From Capsicum annuum (lineage: Eukaryota; Streptophyta; Magnoliopsida; Solanales; Solanaceae), in the NCBI RefSeq assembly GCF_002878395.1, contig NW_025861042.1:155027-219026 (forward strand): DNA of 64,000 nucleotides, read 5' to 3'. How positions within the stretch are numbered: the stretch's first letter is position 1; the number at the start of each line of letters is the position of its first letter. Below are positions 1-9,233 of this stretch, one piece after another. Below the pieces are notes generated by a model. The model was given only the letters and a program-made list of their open reading frames with translations. It was not told the origin of the DNA and searched no databases. A program made the position numbers and the translations under genes.

Positions 1-1130
1 TACAACTTTTAAAAGCATGTCCTCTATTCTTGAATTACTTAAACCAACATCACAATTCTCAGGTGAAACATAAACCACTCCTATCTTTGTATTCATCCTT
101 TCTCTTCCAATCACCATCTTAATCTCTACTCCTATCTCTATATAAAGACTTATTGTAATTGTTGCCTCTATAGTATTTTTGAACTTGATTCCCTTGCATC
201 AACTTTTAATTACTAACCCTTGTTCCTTGGCTCAAAAACCCACCACTTATTAAGATATTTTGCCTCCTTCTTAGAGTCTAAATCCTTATACCTAGGTTTC
301 TTACCTTGTGCAGCCACCTCATTCACTTTTTCTGCTTCAGTTACCACAAATTATTTAGTAAGAAATTCAATCTCAATTCTGAACTGTGCTACCTTTTGTG
401 CTATTGTCTCATATTCTCCACACGCTTTAATTGCATAGTATTTACCAGTTTATTTGCCTCTCGAGTATGCCAAACTCGATTAGTTTTTGTCATCCAATCT
501 GAGATCTCATAAACGTGCTTCCAACATATACTGATGAATACTCCACCTATTATAGTGTCTTCTACAACCTTAGTGTTACAATTCAAGGCTCTGCAGAAGA
601 TCTCTAGCAAGTTTTTGCTAGTCATTTTGTGGTTTGGAACTCTCTAAAGCTTTTTCTTGAACCTTAACCAACTCACATATAATGACTCTGAATAAAACTA
701 TCTGAAATTATATATCTCTTATTTCAATTGCAACATTTTGAAAGGTGGGAAAAGTCAGTCTACTAACCGAGTCCTCAACTTATCTAAGTAGTAATAGATC
801 AACATGGTAATTTATCCAACCACAGAGTAGCTTCTCCCGTTATAGAGAATGGAAATAACCTCAACCTAATCTCCTCCCGTCTAACTCCAGGTAGATTATA
901 CCAAGTGAATTTACTTAAAAAGTTCATCATATGCATATTTACATCATCATTAGAAAGACAAACAAATATCCCATTTAAGTTCATCAAGTGGATCATGGAA
1001 CTTGTAATGTCAAACTTAGTCCCTTGAGGCAATTCTGATGCACTAATTACATCCATTTCAATTGGCTCCACATCATTCAAATCTTTCTCTACATCTTCAT
1101 AAATACTGATATACTATTGTAGAGGTTGGT
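1..1130 (-). pseudogene. Athila-type Ty3/gypsy gag remnant
   Basis: This is the decayed capsid (gag) region of an LTR retrotransposon, read on the minus strand and cut by the window edge. Between 1080 and 799 an open stretch contains a gag core motif, LRLFPFSITGEATLWLDKLP, which matches the LxLFPxSLxxxAxxWL signature of plant Athila/Tat gag proteins. Between 625 and 401 another stretch (FCRALNCNTK, then a WHTREANK region) is clearly related to the gag at 29421-29612 in this window. From about 330 down to 1 the frame is rich in Asn, Arg and Tyr, as expected for the nucleocapsid tail. Several stops and frame changes separate these blocks. A primer-binding site and LTR follow at higher coordinates, as expected for a minus-strand element. 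Family assignment rests on motif recognition. Confidence 0.75.
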
Positions 1131-1552
1131 TCCCCCATGCCTTCTTTGTCCCTCCTGATCTTTAGGTGTGGCATGACAATTTTCTTTATCTTGTCTAGCT
1201 CCTTCTTCCCTAACCTCCTGCGTGGCAACCTCTTACCAAGTATTATCTATAGCCGTAAGTTTAGAAGTGGTCTGTTTCAATATTTCCTAGCCAACAGGAT
1301 GAAGTGCTGGATGATCATAAATCACACCACCGCCATAAACCTTTCCACCAAAGATGTTGGATAATAAACTCCATCATTAACCATCCTTCAATACTTATCA
1401 AAGTTCTCTAAGGTTCCATATCAAGTGGAATTAAGGGATTTCCTTGACTCCAAGTTCTAGGCCTACACCAATGAGTGCTCTAAAAATAATAAAATAGCAA
1501 ATCAGGAAATAACAACCAACAACCCTAACTAACAAAATCAATGTAGTAACCA

Positions 1553-1572
1553 TATTCTTCACAACGATACCA
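1553..1572 (-). other. Primer-binding site of the Athila-type element
   Basis: Read on the minus strand this is TGGTATCGTTGTGAAGAATA. It corresponds to the TGGCGCCGTTGCCGGGGA primer site typical of Athila/Tat elements (tRNA-Asp) after several C-to-T and G-to-A changes. It lies between the gag remnant and the LTR, where a primer site belongs. Confidence 0.6.
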
Positions 1573-3168
1573 AAATAGGATGTCACCCAAATTACACCCT
1601 AAACAAATTATAGATCGGTCATTTATCAAATATAGAGTAAAACTAAGGTCGGGATGATCCCATAGGGAATAGATTGAAACATCAATAAAGATGTACATCA
1701 GGGCAATCAATAACAATTTCCAGTAAAAGGGGGGACTTGTAAATAAGTAATTTGGTAGTAACAATTAGTGATTGGTTGGATTTGTAATCATTATGAGAGA
1801 GACAATAGGACTGTGTTCCCCAATAAATTTATAATTTTGTAGGTTCATCACACTTTATAATCTCTCCCAATGTTCGGTATGCAGAATTGATATATTATAT
1901 ATACATAGAACTTTAAGTGATTGTCTAAGAGTATCCTTTGATTAGTTTTCTCTTCTCCTAATCCTATGTTACTAACTCCCATCCTAGATCCTAGATAGCT
2001 ATTCCATATTATTGGCTCAAGCTATTAAGTGGAGGTTGATAGCTCCATGTCTTTGTTGATAATTTCCTTCTTCCCGTCCGTATCCATCCTTTCATCTAAA
2101 ATACAAATTAGGATATTTCTAACATTTGCCACTATAAAAAAGCATTCCAAACCATGAAAAAAAAAATAAGTACAGGTCAACACGAATTGAAAATTATGCG
2201 TACTATGAATCCTACTTCATTAATCCTTCATGGTTCCCACAACCCTAGTTTTGTTGTTTAGATACTCACAATTTCAAGAAGACAAGAAGAACACATAGAA
2301 GAAAGAATAATTATGAACTTACAAGAATGATAAGAAAAACTCCAAGATTTCACTTTGAATTAAAACCCTTAAAAACAATATTTATACTTGCAAAACCAAT
2401 AATATATATTCAAAGTAATAATAGAACGTAAACTAGAGGCACACATTAAGTATTTATAGATAAAAAAGAAATCTATACTAAACAAATTCGTAGTATAAGG
2501 TCGCTGATGACTATGCCTATGACAATGAGTTGTCTGGTTTGATAACGACTCTTAATCAAACTTTTCTCCACTCGTTGCTTGATTTTGTTATTTATTGATG
2601 ATGACTAATTTCCACCGGACCCTTGTGCGCATGATGACTTGTCACTATGAATCGTTATGTAACCCTACGAGTCATAGCTGCTTGTCGTACTCTGCTAGTC
2701 CTTGATCTTGTCATGGCTCTAAAATTGACTAAAATCCCAAAAACTTCATGCTATGAATCATCATGTGTCTCAGTGATTCGTAGTTTGCCCTTGTCATCAA
2801 TATACTACTTTGCACATCTTAAAAATTTTGCATTGTCTCTCAGGACAATTACTCCCTATGAACCGTAAATGTAACCCAATGAGTTTTAGTCTATGCTCGT
2901 GAGAAACTAACCATCCAACTATCCAAGTCCAATTATGTTCTAGTTTAGCAATGATTGAGTCTACGAGTCGTACTATGACCCAATGGCACCTGGCCCATTA
3001 TGTCTTATCCACACTTGTGCTAGTTCTTTTCTTTTTCTTTTATTCACTTCCAAACCCTGTTTTCCTACAAAAACTACACTAGCCACATCATATCCACATA
3101 AACAAGCCTTTGAATTATCATTTTTTTTATTTTATGAATCTAAAGAGCCGTAAAATGACAACACATCA
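1573..3168 (-). mobile_element. 5' LTR of the Athila-type element (approximate end)
   Basis: The sequence upstream (minus-strand sense) of the primer site has the layout of an Athila LTR. It includes a block near 1650-1680 resembling the GTCGGGGTCGAATCC block of the LTR at 7754, a TATA-like motif at about 2451-2461 (TTATCTATAAATACT on the minus strand), and a region rich in GAGTCGTA/ATGACTTGT-type repeats at about 2500-2980. The outer end is placed near a TGACAACACA motif at about 3168 by analogy only. The element's other LTR is outside the window, so the boundary cannot be checked by pairing. No gene lies in this stretch. Confidence 0.5.
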
Positions 3169-3430
3169 AGTATTGAGTCATGTTTTGTTATTTTAAACTT
3201 TTAATATTTTATTTTTCTATTAAAGTCTATTTTTCATAATATCTTTATCACATAGACATATATTGTTACTTTACCATTTTTTTCAAAATTAAAATTGATA
3301 AATTGTATTTAACGATCAATAATGTCTAAAGAGAAATTGAGTATATTAGTTATATTATCAGTTGAAAAGTAACTAATACAACAAATCAATTATAAGACAA
3401 TTAGTATAATTTTGCATCCCAAATGAGCAT
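3169..3430. other. AT-rich intergenic stretch
   Basis: Very AT-rich sequence with poly-T and poly-A runs and no gene, repeat end or motif that I can support. Confidence 0.5.
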
Positions 3431-5360
3431 AAAAAAGGACTCCATTACGTTAAGGGTATCGAGGTTGACTGGTTATCTATCAAGGTAAGTATTGAACATG
3501 GTCTCTTTCTACCTCTTGTGAAAGTATTCCTTCCAAATAAATTATTTCGAGGCCCAATCATCAGTCAACTCCACAACAAAGAGGTTTTTTCACCGCCAGT
3601 TACTGGATGGTTTTTTTACGATGAATGAAGGAACCCATCCATTCATTGTATTTCTCTATCTCAGGAGTCGGGTTTATCGAGTTTGATGTGGTGATAGTGA
3701 GTTATGGTCTCTTTTTGATTGCTTAACAAAGGGGAACAAAAAATAAAAATCCCTTAATCAGGTCTTGAATGAGACCAAAGGTAAGGAGATACCCCAAATG
3801 AAAAAAAGGCTAAAAAAGTAATTTTGTATACAAAGATATGGGTTTCTAGGCTTAGATCGAAATGAAATCCCCAAAAACTAGGGCTGGGATACTAGACTTG
3901 TTCCACTTCAATAGAGGAACTGTAATCGTAAGTGCAATAACAATTATTCAGCCGATTGCTCTTATCCTTTCTTTGCTGGCACAGAACAAAAAGAGCACTC
4001 CCCAAGCCAATGTGCCAAAGAGAAGATGCGAAAGCTCGTATTTAGAAGGAAAAAGCGAGGGAGTGATATTTTAGGTTTCATTAGGGTAGACTGAAGACCA
4101 AGACAAACTCAAAACTCAAAATAAAACTTATTGCAACTACGAACGTGAACAAATTCTTTCTCACTAGACCATTTTAACCAATTTCTTATGTCGACCCTAT
4201 ACTATGATTCTTTTTCTCTTTTGAAATTTTGAGTTAGATGAACGTTGCTCTGCTGCATGATGGAGTAATCTTTCCCTCTTATGAAAGCCAGTAGGGAAAT
4301 CAAAAAGTCAAAAGTAGTTTGTAAAACCAATTTTCAATGGCATAAAGTACTTGTTGTATGAGGATTTTCAAATGCGAAAATCCCAATCAGATGATTGTTC
4401 TTGCAGCTACTGGCTTCGCATACCCATGGAAGATGTTTCTTCTGAAAGTGGTACTTGTCATTTTCTTTTCAAAAGGGGTTGTGTCTGTCCGAGCTCCTAA
4501 TCTGCAAGCCAATCAATTGAAAAACAAGTCGGACATCATTTGACACCTTCCACTGATAAAGCATGCTATCAAAGGAAAGATTCACCCAAGAAGGCATTTC
4601 TAACTAAAACTTCACCTGTTGCAGAACCATAACTCATCACTTGGCCTCTCCATGAATGTGCATGCCAAGATCTTCGTCATTCTCTTACATCGAAAGCAAA
4701 AATAGCATAATTAGTCGCATCTGCAACCGAAACCCAAGCTGACAAATAACCAAGTGATTGATCTTTTTTAGTCTTTATTAGCTTGATCGACAACTGGGAC
4801 ACAAACGAAGGAGCTTTTAGAATGACTTCAATTGGCACAAACAACATTACCCCAACTCTTCCTTAGCCTCTTAGACTGCCTTTCCTGACATTGTGCTCTT
4901 CGCTTCGGGCTTTACTTCTACTCTAACGAGAACTCTAGGTTGAGGGAGTTAGAAGTCGAATTTGAAGTTGGACTTTCCCTATATGACATTTCTTTAAACT
5001 CAGCTATGAAGCTTCCAGGTTTACTTATTTTATTTTATAGTTATAGAGAATAACTCGGTCCCTTACTTCTATTAGTCAGGCACAGGGTTCTCATCTCTTT
5101 AGCTAGAATTATTCCTTTTGCATATATAGGTAGTCGATAAAAAAAGAAATGATTTGACTTCCCCGTAGCTTTCTTCAAAACTCTTTCATTTCTCTTTTCT
5201 TCTCACCTCATGCATAGTTTTAAAATGAATGTCTTTTTTCTTCTTGTTTCGCCTTCGCACAGAAGAACAAAAGGAGAAATCAATGCTCTAACATCGGGAT
5301 ATCTTATGTATCCGATAACGAGAACTTAGCTGTGACCTTAGGTCATCTTTCAGTTCAAGC
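3431..5360. other. Low-repeat segment of different texture, possible mitochondrial DNA insertion
   Basis: About 1.9 kb that lacks the retrotransposon vocabulary of the rest of the window and is visibly less AT-rich than its flanks. It contains purine-rich and CTTCG-rich stretches that remind me of plant mitochondrial intergenic DNA. Short open frames at 3862-4074 and 4358-4543 do not resemble a protein I recognise. The segment passes abruptly into AT-rich DNA on both sides. The origin is inference from texture; a decayed nuclear pseudogene is the main alternative. Confidence 0.3.
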
Positions 5361-5772
5361 AAACTAAGGGGCTTTTAGTTTTATTAAATTTAAATTAAAA
5401 AAATATATATTATATCTTTTATTTAAAAGAAAAAATTATCAAGGCCTCTCATCGAACTTTCACTTTAGGTCACCAATAGTATTGAGCCGTCCATGTATAA
5501 AGGAAGTTTAAAGGAATTCTTTTTTAAATGAACTAAAAAAGAAAGTAGAATAAGCAAATTGAGATGAGGGGGGAGGAGCTAATGTTTAAAAGAATTATAT
5601 TGTTTTCTTCCCCAATCCCCACCAATATCAAAAAATATTTTCTATTCCAAAATGTAAGATATTTCTTCGAAAAATATTGGTTTGGTTGTTGAAGTTGTTT
5701 CGAGGATAGTACGGTGCGCAATAAAACGACACACACAAAAGAACAAAATCAACATTGGCGTCCAACAGTTCC
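5361..5772. other. Distal upstream region of the dirigent gene
   Basis: Begins with AT-rich low-complexity DNA (about 5373-5440), followed by unique-looking sequence. A TATA-like GTATAAAGG lies at about 5493. I see no gene on either strand; the minus-strand frame at 5533-5736 has no recognisable content. Confidence 0.4.
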
Positions 5773-5829
5773 CACCTAAAACATCAACCTAAAGTCTTAA
5801 ACTAACTCAACTAAGATAAAACCAACTCC
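5773..5829 (+). promoter_or_regulatory. Cluster of AC-element-like motifs
   Basis: Three motifs related to the ACCTA(A/C)C / ACCAAC sites bound by R2R3-MYB regulators of phenylpropanoid genes lie within 60 bp, just upstream of the TATA box: ACCTAAA at 5774, AACCTAAAG at about 5786 and ACCAACTCC at 5821. Dirigent proteins act in lignan/lignin metabolism, so such sites would fit. The motifs are short and could be chance. Confidence 0.3.
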
Positions 5830-5855
5830 ATTCTTTTCTTCACAAGTACCTTCTC

Positions 5856-5862
5856 TATATAT
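5856..5862 (+). promoter_or_regulatory. TATA box of the dirigent gene
   Basis: TATATAT in the context TTCTCTATATATCAC, 47 bp before the start codon. It predicts transcription starting near 5885-5890 and a short 5' leader of about 20 bases. Confidence 0.6.
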
Positions 5863-5908
5863 CACAGCATATCAAATTTTTTTGGAGAACTCAGAAACAC
5901 AGTAAAAT

Positions 5909-6493
5909 ATGGGAAAGATAAACTCAATTCTATTGTTTTGCTCTATTGCTATTGTCATATTATTGACAATTCCAGTAGCTCATTGTAATATTGCCCAAGG
6001 ACCTAAAGCAGTAGATAACTGGTTCCAAAAGCTTTCCCATGCAAAACAAAAAATGACCAAACTTCACTTCTACTTTCACGATATAGTTAGTGGCAGAAGC
6101 CCAACTGCAGTACCAATCGCGCAGGCCAATTCTACATCTCATTCGCCTACGGCTTTTGGTCAGCTGGCGGTATTGGACGATCGATTGACAACGGCACCAG
6201 AAATCAATTCGACGACTATTGGTCGAGCTCAAGGAATTGTTGGTGCAGCCTCTCTCGAGGAATTCAGTTTGCTGATGAGTCTAAATTTTGTGTTTACTAA
6301 CGGAAAGTACAGCGGTAGTACACTTAGTCTCCTTGGCTGTAACACTATCTTGAATGAATTCCGAGAGATGCCGATTGTTGGTGGTTCTGGTGTTTTCCGA
6401 CTAGCTCGAGGTGTCGCTACCGCGAAGACACATACTTTGAGTAAGAATGGTGATGCTATTGTTGAGTATAATATTGTAGTATTGCATTATTGA
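5909..6493 (+). CDS. Dirigent-domain protein, secreted
   Basis: A 194-residue intronless gene. Residues 1-26 form a signal peptide (basic start, a hydrophobic run SILLFCSIAIVILLTIPVA, cleavage probably after Cys26), so the product should enter the secretory pathway and reach the apoplast. Residues about 50-194 form one dirigent domain: KLHFYFHDIVSG (51-62), VLDDRLT (88-94), IGRAQGIVG (104-112), LLMSLNFVFTNGKYSGSTLS (121-140), REMPIVGGSGVFRLARG (152-168) and a VEYN...HY end. Dirigent proteins steer stereospecific coupling of phenoxy radicals in lignan/lignin biosynthesis and are often defence-induced; substrate and stereochemistry cannot be read here. Sequons lie at Asn74 and Asn100. Oddities are Arg92 where family members usually have Pro (DDPLT), Cys144 where Arg is usual (LGRN), and a single cysteine in the mature part, so no internal disulfide. 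The start codon is the first ATG after the TATA box. Identity is secure; subfamily is not. Confidence 0.95.
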   Translation: MGKINSILLFCSIAIVILLTIPVAHCNIAQGPKAVDNWFQKLSHAKQKMTKLHFYFHDIVSGRSPTAVPIAQANSTSHSPTAFGQLAVLDDRLTTAPEINSTTIGRAQGIVGAASLEEFSLLMSLNFVFTNGKYSGSTLSLLGCNTILNEFREMPIVGGSGVFRLARGVATAKTHTLSKNGDAIVEYNIVVLHY

Positions 6494-6520
6494 GTTGGCA
6501 TATGTTGTGCCGGCCACGGA
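6494..6520 (+). other. Start of the dirigent 3' untranslated region
   Basis: A short unique stretch between the TGA stop codon and the tandem duplication. Confidence 0.5.
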
Positions 6521-6661
6521 ATTGCTAATTGTATTTGATTTGTCCTTTTTCTCATATGTACTTTCTTTTTCGTCTTTCATTCTAGTGTTCATTGCTAATT
6601 GCATTTTGATTTGTCCTTTTTCTCATATGTACGTTCTTTTTCGTCTTTCATTCTAATGTTC
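6521..6661 (+). repeat. Tandem duplication of about 70 bp in the dirigent 3' UTR
   Basis: Copy 1 (6521-6590) and copy 2 (6591-6661) both start ATTGCTAATTG and share GATTTGTCCTTTTTCTCATA and a CTTTCATTCTA(A/G)TGTTC end. They differ at only a few positions plus one inserted T. The repeat lies between the stop codon and the polyadenylation signals, so it should be transcribed. Confidence 0.9.
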
Positions 6662-6710
6662 GTGTAATTTGATAGCATGTTGAGTAAAAAAGTTTTATGA
6701 TCAGGCTAGA

Positions 6711-6720
6711 AATAAATAAA
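6711..6720 (+). terminator. Polyadenylation signals of the dirigent gene
   Basis: Two overlapping AATAAA hexamers (6711-6716 and 6715-6720), about 220 bases after the stop codon and downstream of T-rich sequence. Confidence 0.55.
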
Positions 6721-7006
6721 GGTGTGAAGATAACTCTAAAATTTTCCCCTCTAAATGATTTATAGCCACAAAATTGTCTTAAATTTGATTTAGACCATAA
6801 ATTTCAAAAGTCTTCATTTTTTTTTAAAATTTATGTGAAGTCAAAAATATCACATAAATTGAGATTGTATTGTGAGAAAGTACCGTAACTAAAGTTCAAA
6901 ACGGTTCGTTGTGTGCAAATGTTGCAAGAAGTTCATGCAACTTCATGGTTCATACTCGTATCATTTAGAGGAAGAAGAAACTGTAACATACTCGTAACAT
7001 AGAATA
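6721..7006. other. AT-rich intergenic sequence
   Basis: No gene seen. It ends with ATAGAATA (6999-7006), the probable left target duplication of the adjacent MITE. Confidence 0.4.
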
Positions 7007-7500
7007 GAGGGTTGTCTCATCCATTAGGCGCAATTGCCTAGGGCTTCATAACTTTGGAGACCCCATATTTTTATGTAAAACATATATATATATATATATA
7101 AGGATTTATTGAAATCTTATAGTAGCATGAAAAACAGCTCATACTTTTGAAAAAAACAATCTAAATGGTGTTTTACATGGAGTTTTCCTTAGCATAAAAA
7201 AACCAACTTATTATTACTATGATGTGACTATTTGGGGCATGAAAAATAGAAGAATTGGCTGAGAAAAAATAAATGAAAACTATAACTTTTTGGGGTCATG
7301 TAAAATCAACAATTCCCAAAAGAGATTGAATGGATTAGCTATATTGAAAAAAAATTATTAGAAAGTATTGCCATAAAATAATTTGCATATGAAAGAGCTA
7401 GAAAAATAAATATTAAATAAATACATATATATATTAAAAAAAAAAATTAAGATAAGGCCCCTCATTGCCTTATGCAACCGATATGGCTGAGACACCCCTG
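7007..7500. mobile_element. Short hAT-like MITE with terminal inverted repeats
   Basis: The left end GAGGGTTGTCTCATCC and the reverse complement of the right end, CAGGGGTGTCTCAGCC, match over most positions. Weaker inverted similarity extends about 40 bp inward (GGCGCAATTGCC on the left against GGTTGCATAAGGC on the right). The element is flanked by ATAGAATA (6999-7006) and GTCGAATA (7501-7508), an 8-bp duplication with two mismatches, the size made by hAT transposases. The interior is AT-rich and noncoding, as in a non-autonomous element. Confidence 0.6.
7082..7100. repeat. AT dinucleotide microsatellite
   Basis: A 19-base uninterrupted alternating A/T run inside the MITE. Confidence 0.9.
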
Positions 7501-7753
7501 GTCGAATATGAATATGCACATGGAAGGATCATAAATTTTCAAACAAATTACGCATATACTCTCTTAGAAATCTTGAAACATATCAAAACTAATCTTAGTT
7601 ATGCCATCATTGTCCTAAGCACTGTTTTTAAAGGCGGTTTTGAGGAGAGTTTTAGGGCAGAGAGTATGAAAAACACATAAACGTGCAAATTAAAGACGCA
7701 TATCTATAAGCTGATAGCGCTCAGTCTACATTCTTGAATAATCTAGCAGACGT
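7501..7753. other. Sequence between MITE and LTR; no gene seen
   Basis: The plus-strand frame at 7465-7680 starts inside the MITE and matches nothing I recognise. On the minus strand, bases just outside 7754 weakly resemble an Athila-type primer site (TGACAACGTCTGC), which would make this the start of a lost internal region. Confidence 0.3.
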
Positions 7754-8969
7754 TGTCAAAATATTTTATCTAACAAGGAGTCGGGGTCGAATCCACAGGA
7801 AACAATGTGAGTGGTGATCAAGTTAGTCCGAAATAAGAGTAATTCGCTAAATTCAAACGTAATATACAAATATTTGGAGGTTTATTTTCAAATTTAACAA
7901 TTGTGTTGTTTTGGAAATACTATTTCGAAGCTAGAAACAAGTAAAGTGTAATCAAGTATTATTGAGACTTGTGGTTATGCCTTACTAGGTGTGGGTTCAT
8001 GTATGGGTATTTAATTTTTATTCAATTTTAGTTAGAAGTCATGGGTAGGTTTGATCTAGAAGTTTGAGTGTTGATTTGACCATCAAACACCAAATATCAC
8101 AAATGGAATCTTTCGAATATCTCATAAGTGTAACAATTTCATGAATCTATGGCCTCATTAACATCCTAATGTCTAAGAGATGTTATTAAATGAACTAATT
8201 CAAGTTATTGTTTACATCCATTCCTCACCCATATCTCCTTTGTGAACGATGATATGGGTTCAAAGGTAATTAGAGTTTGCAATGCAAAATCCATGTCAAA
8301 TAGCTAATTAGGAAGATAAATAAATAAAATACATGCACTAATTACAATATATTCAAGCATAACCCCAAGATGAAGAATTAGCTACTCATAAAGACAGAAA
8401 GTAGAGTTATACCAAAATTTTCATCAAATGATTCATAAAAAGTGAAGAAAATACAAATTCAAGATTTAGTTTCAATGAATCTTTAATAAAAATAACTAAT
8501 TCTTCACTTGAGAGTCACTCCAATGTTTCTTAGCTCAAGAATAGTTTAATAATAGTACAACGATGGTGGAAATGAGTTGAAAACCCCTTTTTGAATCCAA
8601 TTTCCCGTTTGCCTGATATTATGAAAATACCATTGTACTGTTGTTCTTCTTGAGAAGATGCAGAGCAGATGGGAGCAGGTTTGACGTACCTTGGGCGCAG
8701 ATGATACTGTTTTGGCCATTTTGGCCACTTGTGTGTGTGGGTGCCTCAAGTGCGTGCACAAGTGGCCTCTCGACATGTTCATGTGAACTTTAACATTCAT
8801 TTTCTTTCATATTTGACCTCCCATTGACTTGAATGAATTTATCATCTTTATTTTCAACCTTTGCCTACATAAATAAGTATTATACATGAGATTTACACCA
8901 AATCAATAGAAAAACATGATAATTTAAGATTAAAAAGTGCTAACAAATCGTCAAATTGACGACTTATCA
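7754..8969 (-). mobile_element. Athila/Tat-type LTR, probably solo or truncated
   Basis: About 1.2 kb running from TGTCAAAATATTTTATC to GACGACTTATCA. On the minus strand it starts TGATAAGTCGTCAATTTGAC, an LTR start I associate with plant Athila/Tat elements. The block GTCGGGGTCGAATCCACAGG at about 7779-7798 parallels the inner ends of the LTRs at 1573 and 30507. Flanking pentamers (GACGT and TAAGC) do not match, so insertion as a solo LTR is not proven. There is no coding sequence. Confidence 0.6.
8723..8767. repeat. Perfect 11-bp inverted repeat in the LTR
   Basis: GGCCACTTGTG (8723-8733) and CACAAGTGGCC (8757-8767) are exact reverse complements separated by 23 bases, about 200-245 bp from the LTR 5' end in minus-strand sense. 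It is this LTR's version of the inverted-repeat cluster seen in most LTRs of the window. Confidence 0.85.
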
Positions 8970-9233
8970 TAAGCGTACAAAATTGAATTTGGGGAACAAG
9001 CTCCAATCATAAAAACATAAGACTCGAGCATAAAAAAGTGCACCTGGGCAGGTTGTTAATTTTTTTTAGTTATACATTATGTGTTTTAACTATTGGTGTA
9101 CTGATGTTTACACTTTATGCTATCACATTTTTCAGGTTGTAGTAAATTTTTCTAAAATACATAAATATAAAAAATGACTGTCATATAAAATGACATTGTG
9201 ATATACAATCTTTCAAATAATTATGCTTAAAAT
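8970..9233. other. AT-rich gap between two LTRs
   Basis: No gene or recognisable repeat. It ends in AAAAT (9229-9233), the probable left target duplication of the next element. Confidence 0.4.

Noticed and set aside
3862..4074. 70-codon plus-strand frame with a hydrophobic stretch
   Set aside because: No recognisable family, no promoter or codon signal, and it lies in sequence suspected to be organelle-derived.
5960..6232. 90-codon minus-strand frame opposite the dirigent gene
   Set aside because: It is a shadow of the strongly supported plus-strand gene and has no recognisable content.
7754..8969. Solo LTR with a target duplication
   Set aside because: Flanking pentamers GACGT and TAAGC do not match, so only the LTR identity is claimed.
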